From contig NC_133014.1 of the NCBI RefSeq assembly GCF_048564905.1, positions 15,075,136-15,139,135 of the forward strand: a DNA stretch of 64,000 bases, written 5' to 3'. Position 1 is the first letter of the stretch; every line of letters starts with the position of its first letter. Under the pieces are notes generated by a model. That model worked only from the letters and a program-made list of their open reading frames with translations, searched no databases and had not been told where the DNA came from. The position numbers were made by a program, and so were the translations under genes. Below are positions 36,079 to 47,755 of the stretch, one piece after another. This DNA comes from Vicugna pacos (Eukaryota > Chordata > Mammalia > Artiodactyla > Camelidae).

Positions 36079-36378
36079 AGACTCACAGACATAAAAAACA
36101 AACTTATGGTTACCTGAGAGGAGAACGGGGTGAGAAGGGATATATTGGGAGTTCGAGATTTGCAGATACTAACTACTATGTATAAAGTAGATAAACAACG
36201 ATGTTATACTGCATAACACAGGGAAGTATAGTCAATATCTTGTAGTAATCTATAATGAAAAAGAATATGAAAATGAATATATGTATGTATAAGTATGACT
36301 GAAGCATTGTGCTGTACACCAGAAATTGGCACAGCACTGTGAACTAACTCTACTTCAATTAAAAAGAAAAATGAAAAA
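36079..36378 (+). mobile_element. L1 3' end, 5' truncated, with target duplication
   Basis: The L1 tail order is clear: aaacttatggttacctgaga, gggatatattgggagttcga, gatttgcagatactaactac, acacagggaagtatagtcaa, attgtgctgtacaccagaaa and ctacttcaattaaaaag. The flanks are aagaacttttgttta (36064-36078) and aagaactttcgttta (36379-36393), 14 of 15 identical. Confidence 0.93.
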
Positions 36379-36439
36379 AAGAACTTTCGTTTATTAAAAC
36401 ATACCATAGGGAAAGTGAAAAGGCAATCCTGGAGAAAAT

Positions 36440-36466
36440 AAAAAAATATATATATATATATTTTTT
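36440..36466. repeat. A/T tract with (TA)n
   Basis: An A-run followed by (TA)n and a T-run, giving a short near-palindromic A/T block. Confidence 0.8.
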
Positions 36467-36479
36467 TCTTTTCCCCTGG

Positions 36480-37270
36480 GGAAAAAAGCTATTTGCAGCA
36501 TCTATAGGTAATAAGGCTTGGTATCCGACAAGTAGAGAACTTCCATCTCATCAACAGAAAGGGTAACTAGGGGAATGCAAATTACACTCAAAATGCTCTA
36601 CTCTTTCATACTCGTGAGATTGACAAAAACCCAAATGACTGAGGAAATTAAATGTTGGCTGGGATACGCAGCAAATTAGGAACCCTCATCCACTGCTGAC
36701 AGGTGTGTAAGTTGGTTAAGACTCCAGGAAGCATTTTGGGCTTCTGGGCAAAACTACTTGTGTACAAGCCCTGGGACCCAGCTATTCCGCTCAAAGATTA
36801 TCTCGGTACCTGGAACAAATACGAGAAAATGTGTTCAAAAGATACATGTATGTCATTTTTTATCATCGGAAACGATAAAATAATCATCATTCCCTTTAAT
36901 AAAGAACTGGTAAAAATGATCGATGACACCGCACCTGTAAGTCACAGCTGTGCTCATCAACATGCGACTAAACATCTTGATGACATTAAACAAACGAACA
37001 AAAAAGTCAAGAACACGCACAGCTGGGTAACACATTAGCAAAGCTAAACAATCCGTGGTTTAGAGATCCAGGCACCAGTGTGGTGAAACTATAAAGAAAA
37101 GGCAGGTGATTATTAACTTAGGTGGGAGAGTGGGCACCTGATGGAGGGAGGGGCTTGGATGAGGCTGTGTTGCCTGAGAGGCTGGAGGAATTTCCAGGGT
37201 ACAGGTGATTTATGTTTATTAATCTAGGTAATGGGAGCATAAGCTATTCACTTAGTTTTCTTTAAAATGT
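36480..37270 (+). mobile_element. Old L1 3' region
   Basis: The plus-strand order of an old L1 is visible: aactaggggaatgcaaatta, ctcatccactgctgacaggt, gcttctgggcaaaactactt, tgggacccagctattccgct and ggtacaggtgatttatgttt. It spans the ORF2 end into the 3' UTR. It is heavily diverged and runs into the younger L1 tail that follows. Confidence 0.65.
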
Positions 37271-37279
37271 ATATATGCA

Positions 37280-37430
37280 GGATCTTGCGGTGGCTCACGG
37301 CGAAAGAGAATGTGACAATGCATGTATGTATGTTCATGTATAACTGAAAACTTGTGCTCTACACTGGAATGTGACACAACATTGTATAATGACATAACTC
37401 AATAAAAAAGCAAATAAAAAATTAAAAAAA
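37280..37430 (+). mobile_element. L1 3' tail ('gtgacaatg' variant)
   Basis: The words ggatcttgcggtggctcacg, agaatgtgacaatgcatgta, gttcatgtataactgaaaac, ttgtgctctacactggaatg and tgacacaacattgtataatg precede an A-rich tail. It is the same L1 variant as at 14869-15104, strongly 5' truncated. Confidence 0.85.
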
Positions 37431-38120
37431 TACAACATACTCACTTCATATACATACTCTTTATAATGTACTTCATAATAAGGAAATTTTTATTTAAAAA
37501 TAAACAGGATCTTAAAAAGAAGTCATTGCTTTGTAACATCCTGACATTATTTTTCTTTAAACTATTTTTAGAAAAATCGTAATAAATGGGGCTTCTACAT
37601 TTTGCATTTGACAGATGAGGTATTTTGGACAGGAGTAGCTCCTGCTACCAAACAATTAGGCAAATGCAACGTTATGTCACATGCAGAGCTGAGCTTGCAA
37701 AACAAGTCAAGAAGGATTCATGGATGCCTAAAACAGAGCTGGAACTGAAACCTAGAGTGGTAAGCATAATGAGAGCCAGAACCACCGGGCGACTGACAGC
37801 AGTGCAGACTTGGAATGGTTGCCATGGGGAACCGGAGACAAGTCCTCCAGCCGATGCGAGGAGGGGGAGGGGCGGAACCGAGAACCCAGCATGGAGCTGG
37901 ATCTCTCAGAAGGCTACAGTCTAAGTGAAAATCCCAAATGAAGGGGACAAAAGCAAAACAAGCCGAAAATACAGTGACAAATATAACTTCAGTGTCCGCC
38001 TTGCGGCAAGGTGGGACAATTGTATCGAGAAATGTTGCTGTAAAGAGAACAGAGATTTGGTTCAAAAAAAAAAAAACAATAAGCAATAAAGAAAATAATA
38101 TTGTAATACATCATTTACCT
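37431..38120. other. Unannotated, with a G-rich stretch
   Basis: No gene or repeat is recognised. The segment gaggagggggaggggcgg (about 37858-37875) is G-rich and could form a quadruplex. Confidence 0.4.
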
Positions 38121-38124
38121 GTCC

Positions 38125-38590
38125 CTAAGCCCAGGCGAGTTTACAAGTAGATTCCAGCCAAAACTCAAGCAATCTCAATTTCATACAAGTTATTTCAGGG
38201 GGAAAAAAATATATATATATATATAAATATAAAAAATAGTCTTAACCAATGCAGAAAACGTATTGTCTGAAGTTCAGCATGACTTTGTGTTTTCAAACTC
38301 TCAAACACCATGAATAAAATAAGAATCTCTCAGCTAGATAAATGGCCATGTAACCAAAACCAAAGCCCCTTCAGTGAAGAAGGAGGGAGTTGCTGTCTAT
38401 CAGAAATGAAATTTGGGATGCCTCGTTATCACCAGAGGGTTCACATTTCCTTTACCTTCTAATAATTCAAGAGAAAACGTGAGGTCTGAGGTTTAGGAAG
38501 GAAAAATAAAATGGTCAATATTTTCAGACAGTATTATCATCTACATAGAAAATCCAACAGAATCTACATCAGACCAGGAGTTTTTAGTGT
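38125..38590 (+). mobile_element. Old L1 ORF2 fragment
   Basis: The strings aagcccaggcgagtttacaa, gtagattccagccaaaactc, atctacatagaaaatccaac and agaatctacatcagaccag follow L1 ORF2 order ('agcccagatggttttacagg', 'gtctacatagaaaatcc'). A (TA)n run at 38206-38226 interrupts it. It is fully degraded. Confidence 0.6.
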
Positions 38591-38594
38591 TCTG

Positions 38595-38800
38595 AAATGC
38601 AAGCCAAGTGTCTCAAAAGGAGAATGGTCAACAGAATCTAGTGCTGGTAGGTCAAGTAATACGGGGTATCAACAATAAAGGCTTGGCTTGGCATTATGCA
38701 AACGACTGGTGTCTTGGGCAATATTAATTTCTTGGGCATATAATGAGTTTGTTCAGTTCTGTCAAGGTGGGAGGCATAGAGGATTGTGGAAGCCGCTGGA
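38595..38800 (-). mobile_element. L2 LINE body fragment
   Basis: The plus strand reads as reverse-complement L2 body: caagccaagtgtctcaaaag, gagaatggtcaacagaatct, gtgctggtaggtcaagtaat and gtgtcttgggcaatat. This parallels L2 'gtgtcaaatgctgctgataggtcaagtaagatgagg' in order. Confidence 0.6.
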
Positions 38801-39779
38801 GGGCTTATGTGGTTTTGTTTTCAGACAGGCGTTACTTGCTGTAGATCTAAGTGCAAGTAAAATAACGTTTGTCGGGACGCAGATCTGCGTGGCTTGATGC
38901 TTTGCGCCAGCAGTTCTCAGAATGGAACAGGGCAGGGGCTCGATTACACGCTACCCGGGGCTCTTCTCCCTGAGCCACCGAGCAGGGCGCGTCAGCTTAC
39001 CTAGTGTGAGAACACTAATCCGTGACACACCATCAAGGGCACAAGAGTGCAAAATGACGGGAAATTTTGAGCACTCTTTTGCCCGTGTATTTATAATGCG
39101 GTCTTTAGTTCTCCTTATTTTTAATTAAGGTAATAAATGCTGAGTGTGGTATGCATGTGATTCCGAACTCTTCCTCCGATGCACACGAGAAATATAAATT
39201 CTTTACGCTTCTTCTAGGTGTCTCTTGCTCCCATTTCCTTCTTCCAGTGAATCTGTAATATCAGAACTGTAGTTGTAAGTTCTGCATAAGGCAGGTTGTA
39301 AACAAATTGCGTCCCTTGGCATTACGTATTATAGCAGCCTTACCAGTTACTCTTTGTCTGGGTTTGCCCATCGTGGACTGTACCCTGACTTCTTTATTCT
39401 GTCCAAGTTCTATGGACACAGGCCAGTGGTACGGATGAGACTTTCAGAGAAGCTTTAGCTTCGCAGAGGAGGACTGCTGCAGGAGCAACCACTTAAAATG
39501 GACCAATAAATATTTTTGTCTAGAAAATTGACCTGCCATTTCCTCCAGTGGGAAGAGATCACCAGCTCTGCCCAGAGCTGCGTTTGCACATCATGAGAGA
39601 ATGAAAAAATACCGCTCACTGAGTGCTTTACCAAACAGAGGACCACCCAGACGTGACCTCCGCCCATGGGACTTGAATTACTCATAGCTGATTTAACGTG
39701 ACATATTTTTAAAAATACAATCAAAATCTTATGCTGGGATCTCTTCTTCTATTTTTTTCTCTGAAAGAAAAATGGGCAA
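38801..39779. other. Unannotated sequence
   Basis: No gene or repeat is recognised. Confidence 0.45.
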
Positions 39780-40150
39780 TATTAAAATTTATTCTTCTAA
39801 TGTACAGAACAAATCCACATACAGTATCATTTTTCTTTCTTTAAACTAAATAAATCACGTATGTGCACATGTGTAATTTTTTTCAATGTGATCAGTATAT
39901 TCATACCATTCGTCAAAGTTTTGGGTTTAATTTGTTTTTCTGTGATTTAATGATACATTATGAATATCTTTCCATGTCAGATTTATATCAACCTGTTATG
40001 ATGACTATATGGCATTCAGTAATGTGGCATATAACATTCTTTAAAAAATTCAGTAACTGAGGGCTTTTTTTTTTTCCTGCTAAAAGTTTGCCAACTACAA
40101 ACACGGCTGCAAATAAACTCCTTGAAAATATACCTGCAAAGGCTTACGCA
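39780..40150 (-). mobile_element. Old L1 3' fragment
   Basis: The strings tatgaatatctttccatgtc, agatttatatcaacctgtta, gactatatggcattcagtaa, caaacacggctgcaaataaa and ctccttgaaaatatacctgc parallel the reverse complement of old L1 3' ends ('acaaacaatgctgcaatgaacatccttg'). The copy is diverged. Confidence 0.55.
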
Positions 40151-41259
40151 ACACCATGGCGAATGGTTAAGAGACCAAGTGGGTGGGGCCTGGTCTTTGC
40201 CTGCCCCTAGCTGTTGTCTGCTGTACACATCGGGCTTCCATGAAAGCTAGTCGATAAAAAGTTTCTGCAGATTGAAAAACATACAAACAGCAATGAAAGG
40301 TGTAATAACTTCATTGTAATACACCGTCTCTCCTCTTCATGTTGGAAGGGTAAGAGCAGAACCGTACCAAAGCGATTCTGGTGCTTTTCTGAAAGATGGC
40401 TCACAGACTGCGGGGAGGCGTAGTACCTTTATTATCCCACAGTCGGCTGCTTTTGTTTTGGCCGGGGGTGGGTACCATTTTGTGTAAAGCCCCCGTTTAC
40501 CACTCTTCCCAACTTGGATGAAGACTTTTCCAATCTCAAGTAACACACCTTGTATTATTAGATGCAATCAGAACCCGGACACATCAAAATGGTCTCACTG
40601 TAGAACTCAGAGAATGAGCCAGTCAGCGTGGTGTGAGAGGGAATCCATCCTTGCGAGTCCACTTAAAAGCATTTTGACAACAATTGGATACCACATGCGA
40701 CCTACCTCTAAGTGCAGTTTTCTGTGTATGTGTGTGTGTGTGTGTGTGTGATAGCTAAATATGCACAGGAAGTTGGCCTTTTGGTCAGCTGGACTCAGTG
40801 ACCTTATACATAAAGCTATTCTCTCTTGGCCCTAGCATTTCACTTTCTGAACCAGTGGATTTGGCTTTAACGGGCTCCCCAACCATTTTCAGCTCGATCT
40901 TGGTGGTATTTTAGTATATAAGAAATTGCTAAGAGTCATAGAGTAACTTGAATTCTCTCCATTGGACAATCTTTCCTTGGATCTCAGGGCACATTTTATC
41001 TGCTCAGCACTGTGTGTGGATCTTTGATCCAAGCTCTCTTCCACATAGGTAACAAGTAGGCTGCACTGAACAGAATGCAGTTCTCTGTGTGTTCCCTTCA
41101 TTCTGTGGTTATCCCAGCATGCAAAACTCAGGCTTAAGGAACCGATTACCTTGGGGGAGGGAAGAGTTTCGCATAATATGGACACAGACACGAGGACATA
41201 GTTGTGTCCTAGAGGCTGACTTGGAATTCAGATGAGAAGGCTTGTTTTCCAGCCAAGAG
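40151..41259. other. Unannotated, with a (TG)n microsatellite
   Basis: No gene or repeat family is recognised. A (TG)n microsatellite occupies about 40728-40750. Confidence 0.5.
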
Positions 41260-41395
41260 TTCACCTCTTGCCAACTGTGAAACTTTTGAGTTTTTCTTCT
41301 CTGGAATGGGAATATTCTAATTCTCTTACCTTAAACAGCTATATAATATGAGTCAATGAGTGCTTTATAAACATGGAAGTGTTCTATAAACGTGA
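41260..41395 (+). mobile_element. MIR SINE fragment
   Basis: The strings cttgccaactgtgaaacttt, tctctggaatgggaatattc and aatgagtgctttataaacat follow the 3' half of MIR. The copy is diverged. Confidence 0.5.
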
Positions 41396-42909
41396 GAGGT
41401 GGATTTTTTTTTTTCTTTTGTCCCTTTTCTTTTTCATTTTCCCAGTCATGCTCCTCAGAATAGTGGTTTGCAAGGTTTTAGTCAGTGGAGATTCATAGTT
41501 CTCATCCTTTGAAATGGTCATCCCTGTTAAGTCTTGAATAATCTTATGGAGGCAAAGGAAGGCTTTTATTCCTCCCAGGAATTGTGTGCTCTTAACGTTG
41601 ATCTGGGAAGGGCTGTCATCGAGAAGGTTCTGATCCAATGAGTCAGTGAGAGCCCATCTATAAGAGGAAGGAATTTATGATAAAAAAACTTAAGAAATGG
41701 CAACCTGACTCATCAAAGTCCAGTCTCCAGGCTTAATCTACCAAAATCCAGCCCACTGTCAGACATAAAACAGGCATTTGAAGAGTACTAAGCCATACGT
41801 CAAGTAAAAGGGGGAAGTTTGAACTCTTGTCATTGGAAGCTCTCAGACCAACCAGGAAGGCTAGCACATGAAAACACAAGATATACAACTATAATATTAT
41901 TTATATAGATTTGCATGACATAAATAGGAGAAATGCGACAAACATCATGAGAGCAGAAAAGAATAACTGATTGGCTCTGCCTACGGAAGTTAGACGCGCC
42001 CTCACCAGGGGTCAGTCATCTCTTGGACCAGATGTGGGTCACCTAATGGCGACCTTAGAAGGCTGACTGCATCTTCCCAAATACCCTCATACTTTTCATG
42101 AGGATATGGCTGTACCCTCCAGATAAGGAAGGAACAAAGACTGGTCAAGACTTTGGATGACAGCATTTGGAATATTAAGTTTATAAGGAAACTCTCTTCT
42201 TATATGTTAGAAAAAATGTCAGTCCCAGAGTCAGCTACCTAGTATGTCTTTAAGGATGTGCATTTTCTCAGCCAGTCATTCCCGTTACTTAACGAGAAAT
42301 CCCACAGGGACAGCTGCACTCCTTCTAGTTATCACTTCTGATCAGAGTGCCTAACTGTCCATTGATCTACTGACAGCTTGTAATAAAAATTTAAAAATCT
42401 ACCACATGGCTTGAAAGGGAAAAAAATATCTACATTATATCTTTTTCAGTCTCGAAGGGAATGCATTTTAAAAATATACACTTTAGACACCAATGAGCAG
42501 TACAAGGTCATCATTTGGCTGCTTATGTAATGTGTTGTGAGATTAATAAGGAGAACCCATCCACAAAAATCTCTGTGACCAAAAATAATTGAAAATAATT
42601 GCCAATGACAATGCATAGTCATTCAGTTCCTTAATTTAAGTGTTGCCGCACTCTCAACACTTTTTTTTTCTTTTTAAAGTGCAAGAGGGAAAGAAAGAAT
42701 ATTTTAATTACTTTTCTAAAAGGAAGGAACTTATTTGCTCACCTAACTTTTATAATCAGAGAGAACCCTCTCTACTTTATAGATTCCATGACAGTTCAGA
42801 AACTTACTTTTTTCCTCCTGTTTATTTTCACCAGAATTTTGTATGGTGTCTGCATTTTAATGGGCACCCAACGATATATGTAATGTGAAAAAAATAAATG
42901 CAGTTATTA
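41396..42909. other. Unannotated sequence
   Basis: No gene or repeat is recognised over about 1.5 kb. Confidence 0.45.
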
Positions 42910-43350
42910 CAAGTGACATAACAATATTGTTCATAATGGTAATTTTTTTAAAAGAGAGAAACATTCCAGATACTCACCAAGAGAAGAGTAGATAAATGAA
43001 CTTTATCATATTCACACAGTGGAATATTATACAACATTCACAGCAAATAAATCATGGGCACACATGACAGTATGGATAAATCTAAACAGTATGATACAAA
43101 AATACAAATTTAAAAGACTTCACATAGCCAAATATCTGTTTGGCAAGGTTAAAAGAAGTAAAGTAAAAAATAAATAATTTTAGGTACACATATATGCAAT
43201 TAGAAATTATGTACGAAGAAACATAAGGAAAAGATGAACATAGATTTTGGGGTGATTGTTCTCTGAGGTGGGGAGGAGCCTGGGAATAAGTTGCTGAAAG
43301 AGTAGTATATAGTTAAATAAATACAGATTTTTGTAAAGTCATAAGCTTTT
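42910..43350 (+). mobile_element. Old L1 3' UTR fragment
   Basis: The strings aatattgttcataatggtaa, gagtagataaatgaacttta, cacagtggaatattatacaa, tatggataaatctaaacagt and gggtgattgttctctgaggt follow the L1M-type 3' end on the plus strand. Confidence 0.65.
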
Positions 43351-43469
43351 GTTTTGAGTGGTGAGTTCTAATAGCTAATTAAAAACATAAAAACATACGT
43401 AAAAGCCCGTGATAGGAGGGTATCAGAAACCAAGGTCTATAATTGATTTAATTATGTGACTTGAAATAA

Positions 43470-43490
43470 TTACACACACACACCCCCAAT
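43470..43490. repeat. Short (AC)n microsatellite
   Basis: A (AC)n run followed by a C tract, lying between two L1 fragments. Confidence 0.7.
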
Positions 43491-43509
43491 GGTGAGTGAA
43501 TGTTGGACA

Positions 43510-44760
43510 GACACGTAAAATTTGGATGCTTTTTATTTATTTTTCTTACCTAATTGCTCTAGCTAGTACTTACGATAGAATGTTGACTAGCAGTGGTGAA
43601 AATGTGCATCCTTGCCATGTTCCAGATCTTACAAGGAGAGTTTTAATCTTTCACCATTGGCTATGATGACAGCTGAAGGCTTTTCATAAAAGTCCTTTAT
43701 AATGTTTGACGTTCCCATATTCATGGTTACCTGAGTGTTTTAATTATAAAGGATGTTGGGTTTTGTCACATGCTTTTTCTGAGCCAACAGAGATGATCAT
43801 ATGAGTTTTCCCTTCATTCTGTAATGCGGGAAAGCTATTACTCTGATGGATTTGCTTGTGTTGAACCACCCTTGCATTCCTGGGATAAAGTTGTGTTTAG
43901 GAAGGATATCAGTCTCGTGTTCTTCTCTTTGTCTAGCTTTGGTATCAAGTGAATTCTGACCTCAGTGAATGAGTTATAAAGTGTTTCCTCTTCTCTAAAT
44001 TTTTGGAATGGCTTTAGAAAGATTGATGTGAATTCCCCTTTAAAAATTAGATAGAATTTGCCCGTAAAGCCATCTGGTCCTGCATTTTCCTCCGCTGGAA
44101 GATTTTGATTACTGATTTAATCTCTTTACTTGAAATAGGTCTGGTGAGACTTTCTATTTCTTCTTGAGATATTTAAGGTAATTTGTGTGCTCCCAGTAAT
44201 TTGTTCATTTCATCTAGATTATCTGATTTGCTGGTATGTAATTATTCATAACATTCTCTTTTATTTCTATAAGGTCAATAGTAATCCCCTTACTTTTATT
44301 TCTGATTTTCTTGTTTGTGTCTTCTCTCATCTTGAGTCCTTATAGCTAAATATTTTAAGATTTTTGTTGATATTTTCAAAGAACCAAACTTTGATTTCAT
44401 TAATCTCTCTATTGCTTTTCTATTTCATGAGTTTCTGGTCTAGTTTTTATCTCTTCTTTTGCTAGCTTTGGGTTTAGATTAATTTTCTTTCTCCTAGTTC
44501 CTTAAGTATAAAGTGCTGTTATTAATTTGAGAACTTTCTTATTTTTTAATGTGGGCATTTACAGCTATAAATTTCCTATAGAGTGCTGTCTTCACTCTAG
44601 TCCATAGTTTTGGTATGCTGTGTTTTCATTTTCATTTGTCTCAAAGTTAAATTTCAAATTTCGCTGTGTTTTCTTCTTTGGCCTACTGGTTAAGAATTAT
44701 TGTTTAATTTCTACATATTTGTGAGTTTAACACTTTTATTTCATCAGTAAGTTCAGGGAA
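43510..44760 (-). mobile_element. Old L1 ORF2 relic, about 1.25 kb
   Basis: The plus strand is a continuous reverse complement of L1 ORF2: gaaaatgtgcatccttgcca, catgctttttctgagccaac, gttgaaccacccttgcattc, ctgggataaagttgtgttta, gtaaagccatctggtcctgc, tcaaagaaccaaactttgat and tttggtatgctgtgttttca. It covers much of the reverse-transcriptase domain region and is the longest single LINE relic here. Several indels break the frame. No ORF of useful length remains on the minus strand. Confidence 0.85.
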
Positions 44761-45140
44761 TTAATATAAAATCCTGGGGCTATCATGACAATGTTGTAAT
44801 TGTCCTTGGTGACTTAAATTTGTGTCAAAAAGATCAACTAAAATTCCAATTAAAACAAAGTGTAATACAGTTCTGTACAAAAGGTCGCCTTCATTACATG
44901 CCAGCAATAAATATGAATCTATGAATGAGTCTTTTGGACTTCTTGAGAGAACTTTTTTTAAAAAAAAATTACTGAATAAGCAAGGGAATTTTAGGCATGA
45001 AACAGATCTAACTCATTCCAAACCTGAATCCTGAGAGGCCTTGGGAGTTTCTCAACTTGTTTGGTTATTATAATAAGCAAGTCCGTTTCAAAAAGTTCTA
45101 ATTTTATTTCTCAGACACCTGATTTAAATATTGATTAGAT
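44761..45140. other. Unannotated sequence
   Basis: No gene or repeat is recognised. Confidence 0.45.
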
Positions 45141-45240
45141 TAGTGGTTCTCACACTTTGCTTCCCTGTAGGAACTTTGTAAATCCTAGTGCCCTGATTGT
45201 ATCTCATACGGATTAAATCAGAATATCTACAAGTGGAAGC
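45141..45240 (+). mobile_element. MER5A-like hAT transposon fragment
   Basis: The string agtggttctcacactttgct matches the MER5A terminal inverted repeat ('cagtggttctcaaacttt'). It is followed by an ordered but diverged body (ggaactttgtaaatcctagt, ggattaaatcagaatatcta). It lacks the second terminus and is cut off close to the adjacent LTR. Confidence 0.55.
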
Positions 45241-45247
45241 GAGGTAT

Positions 45248-45717
45248 TGTTACTGAACAAGAGTTTATGTGCCCTATGCACAGTGAGGCCAAACAAACTG
45301 AAACATCAGAGATTGGAGCAGAGAAAGTTTATCGCAGGGCGAGCAAGGAATGACAGGTGGCTCCTGCTAGAAAGACCTGAAGTGCCCGATGATTTGGAGG
45401 GAAAGTTTTTACAGGCAAAATTTGGTGTGAGGGCTGTAGCGTGAGTGACTTTCTCTGATTGGTTGGTGGTGACAGGGCAGCGCTCCAGAGAGCTCGTGAT
45501 CAGCCTGAAGTCGCCGTTCTCCAGCAGGGTACCATGTGGCATGCTGACGTCTGCAATCCTAAAAGCGGGTGACTCTGTAGGACTCCACAAATGCCTTTGC
45601 TGCTGCTGCTGCCCATGCCTCTGACGCCACAACAGATCCCGAGGCTCAGGGTCCTAGGGTAAAAATACCTAAGATACGACCCTCGCACAACCAAGGATTA
45701 ATTCAACCATTGTGACA
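45248..45717 (-). mobile_element. LTR-like element B, ERV relic
   Basis: The plus strand begins tgttactgaac and ends attgtgaca, giving TG...CA on the minus strand. In minus sense a TATA-like tgtaaaaac and a polyadenylation signal gataaactttctctgctcc are followed by cagtttgtttggcctcactg, a U5 like those of artiodactyl ERV LTRs. No matching target repeat was found at its ends. The family is uncertain. It is broken and old, and a short (TGC)n run lies inside. Confidence 0.55.
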
Positions 45718-46263
45718 GAGGAGGCCCCTGACGCTGACGGTGTTGACTGGAGACTCCTTGGAGGAATAAACGCATAAATGTGATCAGGGCAGGAAGGTTC
45801 CCCCAAAGTGTATCCAGCAACCACAAAAAAAGAAGGAAGGAAAGAAGGGTAGAAACTGAGATACAGGGCAATAGGAAAAAGCTGAACCAATTGTCTGTAA
45901 CTGAACCCAATTTGAAATCCAAAATTTTCCAGAAGGGTTTATACATCAAAAAGATAAAGAGGGCTGGTTGCCTTTCATGCCTCCATCCCGTAGACTCTGA
46001 ATTGACTTCAGCAAATCCTCAAGGGCATCATTAGGCAAACCTTCATGGCCTTAGTCAACACTGGAGCTTAAATTAGAGTTACACAGCGGGTATCCTGCAA
46101 AATTCAAACAAGGCATCTTAGGGGAGTTCCCAAGTATAAACAGAGGACAGTTATATCTCACCTTGGCCTTCAGAACTATTGTCCTGCCAAAATTTCCCAT
46201 GATCATAGAATTAACGCCCCAGAATATCCCAAAGTTAGCATGGATTTTCTGACCCACTGACTA
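45718..46263. other. Unannotated spacer between two LTRs
   Basis: About 0.55 kb between two LTR-like elements of different families. No retroviral domain is supported and the origin is unknown. It may be flanking DNA or ERV debris. Confidence 0.35.
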
Positions 46264-46824
46264 TGTCACTGAAAAAGATGCGCAACCTAAAGTTGAGAAT
46301 TCTCTCTTATTCGGTGGATTTTCTGAGGACTTAAAGCTCAGGACACAGCCTCTCAGATAGCTCTGAGGGACTGCCCCAAAGAGGTGAGGCGGGAGCCAGG
46401 GTGCAGCATAAACAGGCGTTTTATGGCAAACAAAAACCCAAAAGACAGGTAGTCAGAACATCAGAAGATTACTGTTAATTACAGTATCTTAATAAAGAAA
46501 ATTACAGATCTTAATAAATCTAGCATTTTTCTACGTGCAGGAAGATACAAAAGTCTGGGTTCACTGGAATCATCCCTCTGATGTGCACCTAGGTGTCTAG
46601 GACCAGTGTCCTGTGCTTTCCCATCCTGAGCCTCCTCAGGCCTCACCGTGGGGGGAGCGGCTGAAATGACTGATGGCTTGGTGGCTGCAGCATCCTCTGT
46701 TTACTGATATGGCAGGCCGCATTCTTAGTCCACAAGTCGTAAAATAAAATACATTTTAATTTACATTTAAATTAGGTCTTTGAAACTTACATGTGGGCTT
46801 GACAAAAAGGGAACCAATAGACCA
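46264..46824 (-). mobile_element. LTR-like element A, ERV relic
   Basis: In minus sense the element starts tggtctattgg and ends cagtgaca. A purine tract (gagaaaggggggg, plus-strand 46826-46838) lies directly before its start, which fits a polypurine tract ahead of a 3' LTR. Inside, in order, are a TATA-like ccataaaac, ctcacctctttggggcagtc and a U5-like end ctctcaactttaggttgcgc without its final letters. The pattern matches artiodactyl ERV LTRs that I recall, but I cannot name the family. It is broken and old. Confidence 0.55.
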
Positions 46825-46838
46825 GCCCCCCCTTTCTC

Positions 46839-47218
46839 AAGTGACTAGTTAATGTGGTCCAAAGTAAATTAAAACAGACTTTCAAGGATGGAAACTCATT
46901 ATATGGGAACTGTTTGGTAAAGGAATGATTATCCTCACTGCTTTTTCATTTAATCGCCAATTTGGCCTCTTCTGAAACTTGAAAAGGGGGAACGGTGGAT
47001 TACTACAACCTGAATGTTCTGCTATCACCGGCATTATTAAAATTACTGATTTCATCCAAACAGCAACTGGCAAATATTTTGCTAACACAGAGTTGGCTAA
47101 AATGTTCTGTTCATGCCTATTTCAATAGCCTCCCAGCCACAATGTGCCTCCACATTCAGTGTGAGATAAAACACCTTTACCTGGCGTCCCATGGGGTACC
47201 TCGTCACACACAGTCTTT
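46839..47218. other. Unannotated sequence beside the LTR
   Basis: If the neighbouring LTR is a 3' LTR, this would be where proviral internal DNA is expected. No retroviral domain is recognisable. Confidence 0.35.
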
Positions 47219-47231
47219 CCAGGCAAGATTT

Positions 47232-47755
47232 TTTTTCCCCTGTGCTATACAGAAGAAATTTGTTTTTAATCTGTTTTTATATATAGTAGTTAACCTTTGC
47301 AAATCTCAAATTCCCAAATTTATCCCTTCCCACCCCCTTCCCCCCAGTAACCACAAAATTGTTTACTGTGTTTGCAAGTCTGCTTCTGTTTTGTAGATGA
47401 GTTCGTTAGCGTCCTTTTTGTTTTAGATTCCACATATGAGCGATCTCATATGGTACTTTTCTTTCTCTTTCTGGCTTCCTTCACTTAGAATGAAGATATC
47501 CAGGTCCATCCATGTTGCTGCCAATGGCATTATTCTATTGTTTTTTTTTTTAATCACTGAGTATAAATATATCATAATATGAAGATAACTCAAAAAACTA
47601 AAAATAGACTTACCATATGATCTAGCAATCCCACTCCTGGGCATATATCCAGAGGGAACTCTAATTCAAAAAGACACCTGCACCCCAGTGTTCATAGCTG
47701 CACTATATACAATAGCCAGGAAACGGAAGCAACCTAAATGTCCATCGACAGATGA
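47232..47755 (-). mobile_element. Twin-primed L1 insertion with a shortened 3' end
   Basis: Positions 47237-47565 are reverse-complement L1 3' UTR (gtgctatacagaagaaattt, tatagtagttaacctttgca, gattccacatatgagcgatc, cttcacttagaatgaagata). Positions 47569-47755 are plus-strand L1 ORF2 end (agacttaccatatgatctag, caatcccactcctgggcata, tccagagggaactctaattc). The flanks are ccaggcaagattt (47219-47231) and ccaagcaagactt (47756-47768), 11 of 13 identical. The T-run at the left abuts 'cccctgtgctatac', so the last part of the normal L1 tail is absent. Confidence 0.85.

Noticed and set aside
37278-37513. Direct repeat caggatctt flanking the L1 tail and about 75 bases of extra DNA (possible 3' transduction)
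   Set aside because: The left copy matches L1's own sequence ('gatcttgtggtagctcac'), so it is not an independent target repeat.
46030-46075. A short retroviral-protease-like word on the plus strand
   Set aside because: It is only a few residues, has no flanking protease similarity and runs against the orientation of both neighbouring LTRs.
46995-47396. ORF of 133 codons on the plus strand
   Set aside because: Its second half is antisense to an L1 3' UTR, so it is not a gene.
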